The notes under the pieces were generated by a model. The model worked only from the letters and a program-made list of their open reading frames with translations. It was not told the DNA's origin and ran no database searches. 43,526 bases of DNA from Verrucomicrobiia bacterium (GTDB lineage: Bacteria > Verrucomicrobiota > Verrucomicrobiia > Limisphaerales > DSYF01): positions 1 through 43,526 of the forward strand of contig DASTWL010000031.1 in NCBI GenBank assembly GCA_035765895.1. Reading direction: 5' to 3'. Each line of letters starts with the position of its first letter. The stretch's first letter is position 1. The position numbers were made by a program, and so were the translations under genes. Shown here in pieces: positions 25,575 to 34,673 of this stretch.

Positions 25575-26135
25575 ATGAGCGAGACGTCCAAATACCTTCA
25601 GGGACAGCTGCTGCTGGATGCCGGCAGCTTGGGCGGTTCCTTCTTTGCCCGCACGGTGGTGTTGATCTGTCAGCACGACGCGGAGGGCGCGTTCGGCCTC
25701 GTGCTCAACCGCACCGCGGAAAAAAAGTTCGGCGAAGTCGTCTCAACCGAGCTCCCCGAATCCCTGAAGGACCAGCCGCTGTTCGTCGGCGGACCGGTGC
25801 AGCCCACGGCCATGAGCTATCTCCACTCCGATGCTTTTCTCCCGGACGCCAATGTCATGGCCGGACTCAGCCTCGGGCATTCGCTGGATGAGCTCATGGA
25901 AATCAGCAACGGTTACTCCCCCAGCCGCCGGCTGAAAACATTTGCAGGCTACGCCGGCTGGGCGCCGGGTCAGTTGGAAAACGAGATGAAACGCAAGGCC
26001 TGGCTGACGCATCCGGCAACCCTGGATCTGGTTTTCGATCCGGCGCCGGAGGGTTTATGGAAAACGATCATGCGCTCCAAAGGCTGGAAATGCCGCCTCC
26101 TCGCGGAAATGCCCGAAGACCCGTCGGTGAATTGA
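25575..26135 (+). CDS. yqgE: YqgE/AlgH family protein (UPF0301)
   Basis: The 186-residue protein matches the YqgE/AlgH family along its length. It starts MSETSKYLQGQLLLDAG (family: L-G-LL-A-P), then SFFARTVVLICQHDAEGAFGLVLNR (family: F-r-VvLi-eH-eegA-GlvlNr), LFVGGPVQPTAMSYLHSD, and GYAGWAPGQLENEMKRKAW (family: GYaGWgpGQLe-E). Biochemical function is unsettled; AlgH was named for an effect on alginate expression in Pseudomonas. The ATG at 25575 is chosen from the family N terminus; a TTG 13 codons upstream is in frame. It appears monocistronic, converging on the rhomboid gene with 34 bases between stops. Confidence 0.92.
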   Translation: MSETSKYLQGQLLLDAGSLGGSFFARTVVLICQHDAEGAFGLVLNRTAEKKFGEVVSTELPESLKDQPLFVGGPVQPTAMSYLHSDAFLPDANVMAGLSLGHSLDELMEISNGYSPSRRLKTFAGYAGWAPGQLENEMKRKAWLTHPATLDLVFDPAPEGLWKTIMRSKGWKCRLLAEMPEDPSVN

Positions 26136-26169
26136 GCGCAGGCTCCGTCCGGCTGGAACACGCTTTGGC

Positions 26170-27063
26170 TCACAGCTTCCGCTGTGCCCCCTGGGCCGAA
26201 ATCCAGCCCCACCCCATGCCCAGCAGCAAGCCGGCGGCGTGCGCATAGTTGGCCACCGGTCCCACCCAGCCGGTGAAGCACAGGAAAAACCAGCCGATGG
26301 CCAGCACCACGTTTTGCTGGTCAAGGTGCAGGCCCGAGGCGGGATCGAACTTGCCGCGAATCCAGACGTAGCCGATCAGCCCGTAGTTGACGCCCGACAT
26401 GCCGCCAAAGAGCGGATGCGAAAACGTATATTCGGCCAGGTTTGAACCCAGCGCGAAAAATGCGATCAGCAGCGCAAACCGGCCGGAGCCTTGGGCGGAT
26501 TCCACCATGCTGCCGAGGCTGAAAAGCCACATCATGTTGAACAGAATGTGGCCGATTGAAAAGTGCAGCAGGATGGGCGTGAAGAGCCGCCACACCTCAC
26601 CGTGCATCACTTCCGGCAGAAAGCCCGCACTGTGTCCCACGTAAAGGCTGATCAACAGCCGCTTCACCACCGCTTCATCCGTCCCCAACCGCGAGAACAC
26701 CGCGACCACCACACACGCAACAATCAAGGCATACGTGAACGGACCGGCACCGTGGCGCACGGAACCGGGAAACACCCGGCGCCGGTTGTGCACCCGCTTG
26801 CGCCAGTCGGCTTCGGCCTTTTCCTCGGCGGCGCGCAACCGCCCGGCATCCGCCGCCCGTCCGTTGAACTCGGCAGCATCCGGCTGCTGGCGAAACCGCT
26901 CCAGCAAGGCACGGCCCACGTCCACCTGTTCATCCTCCAGCACCCAAATCTCCCAAACGCCTCCCGCGTCATGCTCCACCTGATTGCGGATGCCCCGCGT
27001 GAGCAGATAGTCGCCAAAGGTCCGGGCCTGAGCTTCCGCAGGCAGATTTCCAATCGAACGCAC
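26170..27063 (-). CDS. Rhomboid-family intramembrane serine protease
   Basis: The 297-residue protein has an N-terminal cytoplasmic domain (about 1-105) and about six membrane helices. Catalytic residues fit the rhomboid dyad: Ser224 in GGMSGVNYG (GxSG) and His275 in NYAHAAGLLLGMGWG. The upstream HFSIGHILFNMMWLFSLG segment matches the H-x-xx-H-xxx-N region of rhomboids, and WRLFTPILLH the L1 loop. It cleaves membrane proteins within the bilayer; substrates are unknown. The cytoplasmic domain resembles that of GlpG-type proteins by layout. The start codon is GTG at 27063, with no closer alternative that preserves the N-terminal domain. Confidence 0.92.
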   Translation of the reverse strand: MRSIGNLPAEAQARTFGDYLLTRGIRNQVEHDAGGVWEIWVLEDEQVDVGRALLERFRQQPDAAEFNGRAADAGRLRAAEEKAEADWRKRVHNRRRVFPGSVRHGAGPFTYALIVACVVVAVFSRLGTDEAVVKRLLISLYVGHSAGFLPEVMHGEVWRLFTPILLHFSIGHILFNMMWLFSLGSMVESAQGSGRFALLIAFFALGSNLAEYTFSHPLFGGMSGVNYGLIGYVWIRGKFDPASGLHLDQQNVVLAIGWFFLCFTGWVGPVANYAHAAGLLLGMGWGWISAQGAQRKL

Positions 27064-27185
27064 GCCCTGTTCTAACGCTTTTGCCGCGCGGCTCCAAGTT
27101 CATTGCCACACTCTGGGGCACGATCTGAACTTGAACTGGCCCGGCCGGACCGTTTCACTGCCTGCGTCTCACGCATTACCTCATC

Positions 27186-28577
27186 ATGAAAATCACCTTG
27201 CACGGTGCCGCCGGCGACGTAACCGGTTCGGCGTATCTGGTTGAAACCGACCGCGCGCGGCTGCTCGTGGACTTCGGCATGTTTCAGGGCGGCGCCAAAT
27301 TGGAGGCCAAGAACGTCCTGCCCGCCGGGCTGCTCGCCAAACGGCTCGATGCCGTGCTGGTCACCCACGCCCACCTGGACCACGTCGGGCGCCTGCCGCT
27401 CCTCACCAAGCACGGCTACCAGGGGCCCATCCACGCCACAAAGCCCACCATCGAACTGGCCGGGCTGATCCTCCGCGATTCTGCCCACCTCCAACTGAAC
27501 GAAGCGGAGCGCAACAACCGTAAACGCCAGCGGGCCGGCAAAGCCGCCATCGAACCGCTTTACACCGCGGCCGACGTGGATGAAACAATGCCGCGCTTTC
27601 GTCCGGTCGAATTCAACCGGGACTTTGAACCGGCGCCCGGCATCAGCGCGCGTTACGTGCATGCCGGCCACATGCTCGGCTCCGCCAGCATCGCCTTGCG
27701 GATCCAGGAGGCGGGCCGGACCAGAACCGTCGTGTTCTCCGGCGACCTCGGCCCGGCCGGGCTGGCGATCATTCAGGATGCCGAACCCTTTCAACGCGCG
27801 GACCTCGTGTTTCTGGAGTCCACCTACGGCGACCGCGATCACAAACCCATTCAGGAAACGCTCGCCGAGTTCCGCGCCATCATCGCCGACGGCATCAACC
27901 GGCGGGCGCGCATGCTGGTGCCCGCCTTCGCCACCGGGCGCACCCAGCAGATCATCTACCATCTCGAAGAACTCTTCTGCGCCGGCACCGTCAAACCCTT
28001 TCCCATCTACCTCGACAGCCCTATGGCCATCGAAGCCACGAAGATTTACCGCAGCTACCCCGATTTGTTCGACGACGAGGCGAAGGCGATGGAGAAGGCC
28101 TGTGAATTTGTCCGCAGCCAGCGTTTCGTGAAGCCGACGCCTACGGCGCAGGACTCCATGAAACTCAACGACGTGGCGGGTCCGTGCCTGATCATGGCCG
28201 GTTCGGGCATGTGCAACGGCGGGCGCATCCTGCACCATTTGAAGCACGGCCTCTGGCGGCCGGAAACGTGCGTGTTGATCGTGGGCTATCAAGGCGAGGG
28301 CACCCTGGGCCGGCAGCTCGTCGATGGCGCCCAAACCGTGAAAATCTTTGGCGAGCCTGTCGCCGTCAAAGCGCACATCCACACGTTGAACGGCTTCAGC
28401 GCCCATGCCGGACAGTCTGAATTGATCAAGTGGCTGGCCCACCTGGCACCCTCAAAGCCGCAGGTGGTTCTGACCCATGGTGAAGCGAAGGGACGCGAGC
28501 CGCTGGCGGCGCTGATCCGGAAGCGGTTTGGCCTCAAAGCCGCACTGCCGATGCAGGGAGATGTGATCAAGCTGTGA
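27186..28577 (+). CDS. Metallo-beta-lactamase fold, beta-CASP RNA nuclease
   Basis: The 463-residue protein shows the full metallo-beta-lactamase/beta-CASP set. It has THAHLDHVGR (HxHxDH from H61), AGHMLGSASIAL, SGDLGP, FLESTYGDRDH, PAFATGRTQQIIYHL (beta-CASP motif A region), SGMCNGGRILHHLK (motif B region) and GFSAHAGQSELI with a final LTHGE. This is the RNA-processing nuclease group related to TTHA0252 and CPSF-73, acting on RNA 3' ends or as endo/exonuclease in the cytoplasm. No KH or other extra domain is present; length is normal. It starts at ATG 27186, divergent from the rhomboid gene with about 120 bases between starts. Confidence 0.92.
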   Translation: MKITLHGAAGDVTGSAYLVETDRARLLVDFGMFQGGAKLEAKNVLPAGLLAKRLDAVLVTHAHLDHVGRLPLLTKHGYQGPIHATKPTIELAGLILRDSAHLQLNEAERNNRKRQRAGKAAIEPLYTAADVDETMPRFRPVEFNRDFEPAPGISARYVHAGHMLGSASIALRIQEAGRTRTVVFSGDLGPAGLAIIQDAEPFQRADLVFLESTYGDRDHKPIQETLAEFRAIIADGINRRARMLVPAFATGRTQQIIYHLEELFCAGTVKPFPIYLDSPMAIEATKIYRSYPDLFDDEAKAMEKACEFVRSQRFVKPTPTAQDSMKLNDVAGPCLIMAGSGMCNGGRILHHLKHGLWRPETCVLIVGYQGEGTLGRQLVDGAQTVKIFGEPVAVKAHIHTLNGFSAHAGQSELIKWLAHLAPSKPQVVLTHGEAKGREPLAALIRKRFGLKAALPMQGDVIKL

Positions 28578-28598
28578 GGTAGGATTGCCGGACCCTCA

Positions 28599-28790
28599 TC
28601 ACTCAATAAGCACAGCGCGGTAGAACCTCTGCCCAAGAACTGCCGATGTGGTGTCCCCCCAGATGAATGTGCTGCTGGGAAGCGAAATGTTGGTCAACGT
28701 CAGCCAGTTCGTTCCTCCATTCAGAATGTTTGGCAACGGAATGGAATCGCCTTCATTCCCTTGCCAAATATTCCTCTGCCTGTCGGGAGC
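28599..28790 (-). pseudogene. Remnant: C-terminal tail of a secreted Verrucomicrobia-type protein
   Basis: The minus strand encodes about 64 residues reading APDRQRNIWQGNEGD...GGTNWLTLTNISLPSS...GQRFYRAVLIE before a TAA stop. The W-L-T-L-T-N-I/...QRFYR pattern is the C-terminal module found at the end of many secreted proteins in this phylum and is comparable to the end of the 1748-residue protein (GRQFYRLVLPLP). The reading frame has no start, signal peptide or upstream domains; it abuts the stop of the higA gene at 28796. It therefore looks like the surviving end of a gene whose main part was lost or replaced by the toxin-antitoxin pair. The upstream boundary is uncertain. Confidence 0.65.
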
Positions 28791-28795
28791 TTGGC

Positions 28796-29233
28796 TCAAA
28801 GCAAAACTCCGGGTTCGATGTTGAAGCGCCGGGCCAGCGTGCGGATGTGGTCCACCGTCAGGCGGCGTTCGCCCCGCAAAAGTTTCGACCCGAGCGAACG
28901 GTCGCTGCCGAGGATGCGCGAGAGGTCGGCGGCGGACAGGTCGTGTTGTTCGAGGAGGAACTGGAGTGTTTCCACCGGCTTGCCCTTGGGCCACTTCACC
29001 CGCGTCTGGTCGTAGGCTTCAATGAATGAACTCACGGCTTCGAGATAATCCGTCTGATCCGCGTTCAGGCGGTCTTCAAATCCCGCCAGCGGCTCGATGG
29101 CGCGGCGCGCGGCGGCGTAGTCGGTAGCGTCGTGCAGCGGGCGCGGGACGTAACGCTGGCAAAGGCCCGTGTAATCCTTCGGCAGGGACGCGAAGGTTTC
29201 TGGCGTGGCGACGGGTCGGCTGGCGGTTTTCAT
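28796..29233 (-). CDS. higA: HigA-type antitoxin with C-terminal helix-turn-helix
   Basis: The 145-residue protein begins MKTASRPVATPETFASLPKDY and has a C-terminal Cro/cI-type helix-turn-helix (about residues 85-145: LLEQHDLSAADLSRILGSDR...LRGERRLTVDHIRTLARRFNI). It neutralises the HigB toxin and normally represses the shared promoter. Its start overlaps the toxin stop by four bases (ATGA), and the toxin comes first, the order typical of higBA. The start at 29233 is chosen from that overlap; the longer in-frame extension would run back through the toxin gene. It ends at the boundary of a decayed secreted-protein tail. Confidence 0.9.
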   Translation of the reverse strand: MKTASRPVATPETFASLPKDYTGLCQRYVPRPLHDATDYAAARRAIEPLAGFEDRLNADQTDYLEAVSSFIEAYDQTRVKWPKGKPVETLQFLLEQHDLSAADLSRILGSDRSLGSKLLRGERRLTVDHIRTLARRFNIEPGVLL

Positions 29234-29538
29234 AATTCGTTTTTCCAGATGTCTTTGCTGTATTCCGCGTGCGTCAGGAACCGCAGGGCGAACACCGTGC
29301 CCGTGTTGAAGTGGACGGCGCACACGAGCCGGAACTCGTTGCCGCCCACGTTAAACACCGCCACCTTGCGCCCGCTCTCCACAGTGACCATGCCGGCGGA
29401 CGGAAAGGTTCGGCGCAAGGCTGCGAAAGCATCCCACTCGACCAGCCGCACCACCTTGACCCATTGACGGAGCGATGTCGCGGCCCGCGCATGATCCGCC
29501 GCCCACTGTCGGATGGTTCCTTCGGCGATGATTCGCAC
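29230..29538 (-). CDS. higB: HigB-type mRNA interferase toxin
   Basis: The 102-residue protein matches the HigB_toxin family: MRIIAEGTIRQWAADHARAATSLRQW at the N terminus, then VRLVEWDAFAALRRTFPSA, VESGRKVAVFNVGGNEFRLVCAVHF and FALRFLTHAEYSKDIWKNEL. The family member cuts mRNA at the ribosome. The conserved R-K...F-I/V-GGN-FRL...LTHAEY-K pattern is intact, so the toxin is probably active. It begins with GTG at 29538, which fits the family N terminus exactly. The start is immediately preceded by a perfect palindrome and a TTGACA hexamer; the transcript may be leaderless. Confidence 0.9.
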   Translation of the reverse strand: MRIIAEGTIRQWAADHARAATSLRQWVKVVRLVEWDAFAALRRTFPSAGMVTVESGRKVAVFNVGGNEFRLVCAVHFNTGTVFALRFLTHAEYSKDIWKNEL

Positions 29539-29573
29539 GGGGACAAATTGTCCCCGCTTGGAAATCTTGTCAA
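29538..29573 (-). promoter_or_regulatory. higBA promoter and probable HigA operator
   Basis: A perfect inverted repeat with 9-bp arms and one central base spans 29538-29556 (CGGGGACAA and its complement) and touches the GTG start of higB. On the minus strand a perfect TTGACA (29573-29568) is followed after 17 bases by CAATTT (29550-29545), inside the palindrome. Repressor bound there would cover the -10 region, as expected for an autoregulated toxin-antitoxin operon. Confidence 0.7.
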
Positions 29574-29583
29574 CTTGCGAAAC

Positions 29584-31725
29584 TTAGAATGGATCGCCGC
29601 CCGACTTGCCGCGTTGGCGCGGAGAAGGTTTGCGTTGTTTGTAGCTGACTGGTTGTGCTGAAGCCGTGGCCTCTTTGCCTCCACCCACCATCCGCTTCAA
29701 TTCCTTGATCTGGTCGCGCAACAACGCGGCTTTCTCGAACTCCAGGTTGTTCGCTGCGGCCAGCATTTCCTCTTCGAGTTCGCGCAAAGTCTCGGTGAGG
29801 TCCACGTCCATCCTAGCGTCATTCAACACTCCCGCGGCGACATTCCGTTGCTCGCTGCGAATCACCAGGCTGTCTTCCACCGCCCGAACCACGCTGCGCG
29901 GCGTGATGTTGTGTTCGGCATTGTAGGCAAGCTGCTTCTTGCGGCGATACTCGGAGACGGCGAGAAACTTCTGGATGCTCTGCGTCTTCACGTCGGCGTA
30001 GAGAATCACCTCGCCGTGCAGGTGGCGCGCGGCGCGACCGGCGGTCTGGATTAGGCTGGTCGCACTGCGGAGATAGCCTTCCTTGTCCGCGTCGAGGATG
30101 GCGACGAGCGAAACTTCCGGCAGGTCGAGGCCTTCGCGCAGCAGGTTGATGCCGACGAGCACGTCAAACTCACCCTTGCGCAGCGACCGCAAAATCTCCA
30201 CGCGCTCGATCGCTCCAATCTCGCTGTGGAGGTAACGCACGTTGATGCCAATGTCGCGCAGGTAATCGGTGAGTTCCTCTGCCGTGCGCTTGGTGAGCGT
30301 GGTGACCAGCACACGCTCCTTGCGCTCGACGCGCTTGCGCGCCTCCTCGATGAGATCGTCAATCTGCCCGGCGAGCGGCTTGAGCGTGATGGTCGGGTCA
30401 ATCAGGCCGGTCGGGCGCACAACGAGTTCGACAACGCCCGGAGCGCCCGTCTCCGATCCGGCGGGTTTGGCGTCGCTCGTCGGTTCGTGCCGGGTCGGAG
30501 ACCGGCGCTCCAATGCGCTCCGCCGCGTCCACTCCAACTCCCTCGGTCCCGGCGTGGCGCTGACGTAAATGGTCTGGCCCTGCATTTTCTGAAACTCCTC
30601 GAACTTCAGCGGGCGATTGTCCAGCGCGCTCGGCAGGCGGAAGCCGTAATCCACGAGCGTCGTCTTGCGCGACTTGTCGCCTTCATACATCGCGCCGACC
30701 TGCGGCACCGTTGCGTGCGATTCATCAATCACCAGCAGATAATCCTTCGGCAGAAAATCCAGCAGCGTCGTCGGCTTCGAACCCGCCGGACGCCCACCGA
30801 TGTGCCGCGAGTAATTCTCGATGCCGGAGCAGAAGCCCATCTCCTCCATCATCTCGAGGTCGTATTCCACGCGCTGCTTGATGCGTTGCGCCTCGATGAG
30901 TTTGCCGTGTTTCTCGAACCAGGTGATACGTTCGCCGAGTTCCTCGCGGATGGCCAGGATCGCGGGCCGCATCTTCTCGGCGGGCGTGACGAATTGCTTG
31001 CCGGGGAACACCGTGAGATGCGGCAACTGCTCATACTTGTTGCCGGTGAGCGGATCGAAACGCGTGATGCGCTCAATCTCGTCGCCGAAAAACTCCACGC
31101 GCACGGCGTCCTCGGTGTAGGCGGGGCGCAGCTCGATGACATCGCCGCGCACGCGGAACTGCGCGCGCTCGAACGTGATGTCATTCCGCGTGTATTGGAT
31201 GTCCACCAGCTTCGCCAGGAATTGCTCGCGGGTGAAATGCTGCCCGACCTGCACATGCACCAGCATCGCCTCGTAATCCTCCTTGCTGCCGATGCCGTAG
31301 ATGCACGACACGCTCGCCACCACCACGACGTCGCGGCGCGCGAACAGGCTGCTCATCGCGGAGAGCCGCAGCCGTTCGATGTCGTCGTTCGTCGAGGAAT
31401 CCTTCTCGATGAACGTGTCCGTGCGCGGGATGTAAGCCTCGGGCTGGTAAAAATCGAAGTAGCTGACGAAGTATTCGACGGCGTTGCGCGGGAAGAAACT
31501 TTTGAACTCCGCGTAAAGCTGGGCGGCGAGCGTCTTGTTGTGCGAGAGCACCAGCGTGGGGCGGTTCACCTTCGCGATGACGTTGGCGATGGTGAACGTC
31601 TTGCCCGAACCCGTGACGCCGAGGAGCGTCTGATGCTTCGCGCCCGCCTCGATGGCCGCGGCCAGTTTGGCGATGGCTTGCGGCTGATCGCCGGCGGGTG
31701 CGTAAGGTGAAACGAGTTCGAACAT
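29584..31725 (-). CDS. uvrB: Excinuclease ABC subunit B, with an in-frame insertion
   Basis: The 713-residue protein is UvrB of nucleotide excision repair. It loads damaged DNA from UvrA and recruits UvrC. Visible are Walker A GVTGSGKT (36-43), the beta-hairpin region [27 protein letters not shown], the DESH box [10 protein letters not shown] (334-341), helicase motifs through [17 protein letters not shown] and QTAGRAARH, and a C-terminal UVR domain ([19 protein letters not shown]). Residues about 400-429, between [10 protein letters not shown] and [11 protein letters not shown], contain roughly 25-30 extra residues not present in ordinary UvrB. They correspond to a palindromic DNA element at 30440-30511. 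The frame is kept and all motifs are intact, so the enzyme is probably functional. Confidence 0.96.
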   Translation of the reverse strand: MFELVSPYAPAGDQPQAIAKLAAAIEAGAKHQTLLGVTGSGKTFTIANVIAKVNRPTLVLSHNKTLAAQLYAEFKSFFPRNAVEYFVSYFDFYQPEAYIPRTDTFIEKDSSTNDDIERLRLSAMSSLFARRDVVVVASVSCIYGIGSKEDYEAMLVHVQVGQHFTREQFLAKLVDIQYTRNDITFERAQFRVRGDVIELRPAYTEDAVRVEFFGDEIERITRFDPLTGNKYEQLPHLTVFPGKQFVTPAEKMRPAILAIREELGERITWFEKHGKLIEAQRIKQRVEYDLEMMEEMGFCSGIENYSRHIGGRPAGSKPTTLLDFLPKDYLLVIDESHATVPQVGAMYEGDKSRKTTLVDYGFRLPSALDNRPLKFEEFQKMQGQTIYVSATPGPRELEWTRRSALERRSPTRHEPTSDAKPAGSETGAPGVVELVVRPTGLIDPTITLKPLAGQIDDLIEEARKRVERKERVLVTTLTKRTAEELTDYLRDIGINVRYLHSEIGAIERVEILRSLRKGEFDVLVGINLLREGLDLPEVSLVAILDADKEGYLRSATSLIQTAGRAARHLHGEVILYADVKTQSIQKFLAVSEYRRKKQLAYNAEHNITPRSVVRAVEDSLVIRSEQRNVAAGVLNDARMDVDLTETLRELEEEMLAAANNLEFEKAALLRDQIKELKRMVGGGKEATASAQPVSYKQRKPSPRQRGKSGGDPF
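30440..30511. repeat. Palindromic element inserted in frame inside uvrB
   Basis: The arms 30440-30461 and 30490-30511 are inverted repeats, 20 of 22 bases matching, around a 28-base centre. The total of 72 bases equals 24 codons and lies exactly in the stretch where UvrB has extra residues (about 405-429, reading [10 protein letters not shown]...AGSETGAP). The structure resembles small palindromic elements known to insert in coding genes, such as Rickettsia RPE, but the family is not recognised. No second copy was seen in this window. Confidence 0.75.
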
Positions 31726-31955
31726 GCGCGGCCAAACTACGTGGCCGGCCGGTAAACGTCAAAATTCCGCCGCAGCGAGAAACCTCCGGGGCGGCGGCGG
31801 ACCAGGACGGATCATGGGAATGCTCCCAAATGCAAATCCGCACCTCCAATTTTACCGAGCCATGATTCCCTCGCTGGCCGGGAGCCCCTGAAACTTCCGC
31901 TTTACTGATGGCGAGCCGCGTTTAGCATGACCACAGAACCGAAAGGAAATTCACC

Positions 31956-32474
31956 ATGGACTTGCATCATCCCATCACCCGCGAGTTTCCCCGCCACCTG
32001 GAAACCATCAAACAGTTGAAAAACACGGACGATCAGTTCCGGAAGGCGTTCAAGGAGTATCACCGCCTGGATGACGCCGTGTATCGCATCGAGGAGGACA
32101 TTGACTTCGCCACAGATCAGGAGCTGGAGGAGCTCAAGCTGGAGCGCGCCCGGCTCAAGGACTGGCTCTACCACGCCATTCTTAAATCCGCCCCGCAGGC
32201 CGCCCCCACCTCCGCAACGGACGCCGGCCTGCACCACCCCATCAATCACGAGCTGCCCGAACGTTCCGCCATCATCAAACGGCTCAAGGGCACCAATCAT
32301 CAGTTCCGCAAAGCCTACGACGAATACCACCACCTCGACGACGCCATCTACCGCATCGAGGAGGAAATCGATTCCGCCAACGACCAGGAGCTGGAGGATC
32401 TGAAGCTGCGGCGCGCGCGGTTGAAAGACTGGCTTTACCACGCCATCAACCACGCGGAGCCCGCGGCCAAATAA
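31956..32474 (+). CDS. Tandem-duplicated YdcH/DUF465-like protein
   Basis: The 172-residue protein consists of two copies of a YdcH/DUF465-type helical hairpin. Residues 3-75 and 92-164 align without gaps, 52 of 73 identical, each running LHHPI...QFRKA...EYH-LDDA-YRIEE...DQELE-LKL-RARLKDWLYHAI. A 16-residue Pro/Ala/Ser/Thr linker joins them. YdcH proteins are normally about 70-80 residues and consist of a single copy; their function is unknown. The high-identity repeats indicate fairly recent duplication and fusion. An AAAGGAAA Shine-Dalgarno precedes the ATG at 31956. It lies alone between uvrB (divergent) and typA (convergent). Confidence 0.85.
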   Translation: MDLHHPITREFPRHLETIKQLKNTDDQFRKAFKEYHRLDDAVYRIEEDIDFATDQELEELKLERARLKDWLYHAILKSAPQAAPTSATDAGLHHPINHELPERSAIIKRLKGTNHQFRKAYDEYHHLDDAIYRIEEEIDSANDQELEDLKLRRARLKDWLYHAINHAEPAAK

Positions 32475-32569
32475 CGGGCCGCGGAAGTGCGGCCGGAGGG
32501 CTGGCAACGGTGGTTTTAACCCGGCGGATCCGCGTTTCCCCCCGGTCCATCCACAGTGAAGTTTTTGCG

Positions 32570-32611
32570 GCTCCAAAAGCAACAGCCGGCAGAGGTGGCT
32601 CTGCCGGCTGT
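32570..32611 (-). terminator. Intrinsic terminator of typA
   Basis: A perfect 13-bp stem (32582-32594 with 32599-32611, loop GTGG) lies 29 bases after the typA stop. In the minus-strand transcript it is followed by TGCTTTTGG, a short U tract. It could also stop transcripts of the convergent duplicated-DUF465 gene, although no U tract follows on that strand. Confidence 0.75.
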
Positions 32612-32639
32612 GTTGTTCCCCACTTAAATCCGTTTCGAT

Positions 32640-34472
32640 TTATTCCACGAACTTGATGGCGCGGTTTTTCTCGGCGCGCTTGCGCTTGTTTTCGTCCAGC
32701 TCCTTTTTGCGCAGGCGCAGGTTTTTCGGCGTGGCTTCCACGTATTCGTCCACGTCGATGTATTCGAGCGCGCGTTCCAGGCTCAGCTTCAGCGGCGGCG
32801 CCAGCTGGATGCCCTTGCCGTCGCCCTGCGAACGCATGTTGGTAAGCTTCTTTTCCTTCACCGGATTGACCGGGATGTCGTTCTCGCGCGCGTTTTCACC
32901 CACAATCATGCCGACGTAAACACTGTCGCCGGGCTCAACCATCAACCGGCCGCGTTCCTGGATCATGTTCAGCGCATAGCTGGTGGCTTCGCCGGCATCC
33001 ATCGAAACCAGCGAGCCGTTTTTGCGCGCGGCGATCTCGCCCCGGTCAGGCCCATATTCATGGAACAGATGGCTCATCACGCCCATGCCCTTGGTCTGGT
33101 TGACCAGGTCCGTCTCGAAGCCGATGAGGCCGCGCATCGGAATCAGCGCCTCGATGGTCACCTGGTCGCCGTGGTGGTTCATGTTCGTAATCTGCGCCTT
33201 GCGGAAGGCCAGGTTTTCCATGATCGCGCCCATGTTTTCCTGCGGCACTTCCACAAACAACTTCTCGATGGGTTCGAGCAGTTCACCGGCTTCATTCTTC
33301 TTCCAGAGCACTTCGGGGCGCGAAACGAGCACTTCGTAACCTTCGCGGCGCATTTGCTCGACCAGAATGGCGATCTGCATTTCACCGCGGCCGCTGACCG
33401 CAAAAATCTTGGGGTCGCTGGTCTGCGCGATGCGCAGGGCGACGTTCGTGCGCGTCTCCTTTACCAGCCGGTCCCAGATGTGGCGCGCGGTGACGAGCTT
33501 GCCGTCCTGGCCGGCGAGCGGACCGTCGTTCACGGCGAACTCCATCTGGATCGTCGGCGGATCAATCGGGATGTAAGGCAGCGCCGGGCGCTCCTCGCTG
33601 TCACACAGCGTTTCCCCGATGAACACGTCCTCGAAGCCGGTCACGCCCACGATGTCGCCGGCGTGCGCCTCCTGAATCTCGATGCGCTTCATGCCCTCGA
33701 AGTGGTAGAGCATGGTCACTTTGTTCTTGGTGATCCGGCCATCGCCGTGCCGGCAAACCGCCGCGTCGCCGACCTTGATTTTGCCTTCGACAATTTTGCC
33801 GAACGCGATACGGCCGAGGTAGTCGGAGTAATCGAGATTCGCGACGAGGATCTGGAAGCCATCGCCGGCCTTGGCGCGCGGCGGCGGGATTTGCTTCACA
33901 ATGGCCTCGAACAACGGCTCCATCGTGCCGCTGCTGTGTTCCAGCTCGGTCTTCGCGAAACCCTGCTTGGCCGAGCAATAAATGAACGGGAAATCGAGCT
34001 GTTCATCGGTGGCATTGAGCGAGATGAACAGTTCAAAGACCTGGTCGAGCACCTTCTTCGGATTGGCGTTCTCGCGGTCGATCTTGTTGATGACGACGAT
34101 GGGCTTGGCGCCGGCCTCGAGCGCCTTGCGAAGCACAAAGCGCGTCTGTGCCTGCGGGCCTTCGGCGGAATCCACAACGAGCAGCACCCCGTCAATCATG
34201 TTCATGATGCGCTCAACCTCGCCGCCGAAATCGGCGTGGCCGGGAGTGTCCACAATGTTGATGTGGTAGTTGTGATATTTGAACGCCGCGTTTTTCGCCC
34301 GGATGGTGATGCCCTTTTCCTTTTCCAGGTCCATCGAGTCCATGAGACGTTCGACCTGTGTTTCGGCCTGGTTGGCGCGGAAGGTGCCGGATTGCTTGAG
34401 CAGGCAATCGACGAGCGTGGTCTTGCCGTGGTCAACGTGCGCGATGATCGCGATGTTTCGGATGTGCTCCAT
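32640..34472 (-). CDS. typA: Translational GTPase TypA/BipA
   Basis: The protein (610 residues from this start) is a ribosome-associated GTPase of the EF-G family, involved in ribosome assembly and stress adaptation. It carries the P-loop [10 protein letters not shown], switch region [20 protein letters not shown], and NKIDRENA for guanine recognition. These are followed by the EF-G-like domains and the TypA C-terminal domain ([20 protein letters not shown], with [25 protein letters not shown]). All nucleotide motifs are intact and length is normal. Start choice is uncertain: ATG at 34472 ([10 protein letters not shown]) matches other TypA proteins, while an in-frame GTG at 34496 would add eight residues. 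No Shine-Dalgarno precedes either. A terminator follows. Confidence 0.95.
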   Translation of the reverse strand: MEHIRNIAIIAHVDHGKTTLVDCLLKQSGTFRANQAETQVERLMDSMDLEKEKGITIRAKNAAFKYHNYHINIVDTPGHADFGGEVERIMNMIDGVLLVVDSAEGPQAQTRFVLRKALEAGAKPIVVINKIDRENANPKKVLDQVFELFISLNATDEQLDFPFIYCSAKQGFAKTELEHSSGTMEPLFEAIVKQIPPPRAKAGDGFQILVANLDYSDYLGRIAFGKIVEGKIKVGDAAVCRHGDGRITKNKVTMLYHFEGMKRIEIQEAHAGDIVGVTGFEDVFIGETLCDSEERPALPYIPIDPPTIQMEFAVNDGPLAGQDGKLVTARHIWDRLVKETRTNVALRIAQTSDPKIFAVSGRGEMQIAILVEQMRREGYEVLVSRPEVLWKKNEAGELLEPIEKLFVEVPQENMGAIMENLAFRKAQITNMNHHGDQVTIEALIPMRGLIGFETDLVNQTKGMGVMSHLFHEYGPDRGEIAARKNGSLVSMDAGEATSYALNMIQERGRLMVEPGDSVYVGMIVGENARENDIPVNPVKEKKLTNMRSQGDGKGIQLAPPLKLSLERALEYIDVDEYVEATPKNLRLRKKELDENKRKRAEKNRAIKFVE

Positions 34473-34673
34473 ATCGTAAATGACCGGCTCGCTCACGGCG
34501 CAAAAAATAACCGACGCATCAATCCGATGCGACCGGGAAACGCTGGCGGAACACCAGCGGCTTGCGGAGGGCGACTAGCCGGGCCGCGTAGTGTGGCCAT
34601 AAAAGGCCAAAGGTCAAGCCGGGGAAAGAGTGATTTCCAGCCCCTTTCCGGCCGGTTTCACCACAGCGCACGG

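Noticed and set aside
31815-31830. Short hairpin upstream of the duplicated DUF465 gene
   Set aside because: Only five base pairs; no conserved position or terminator feature.
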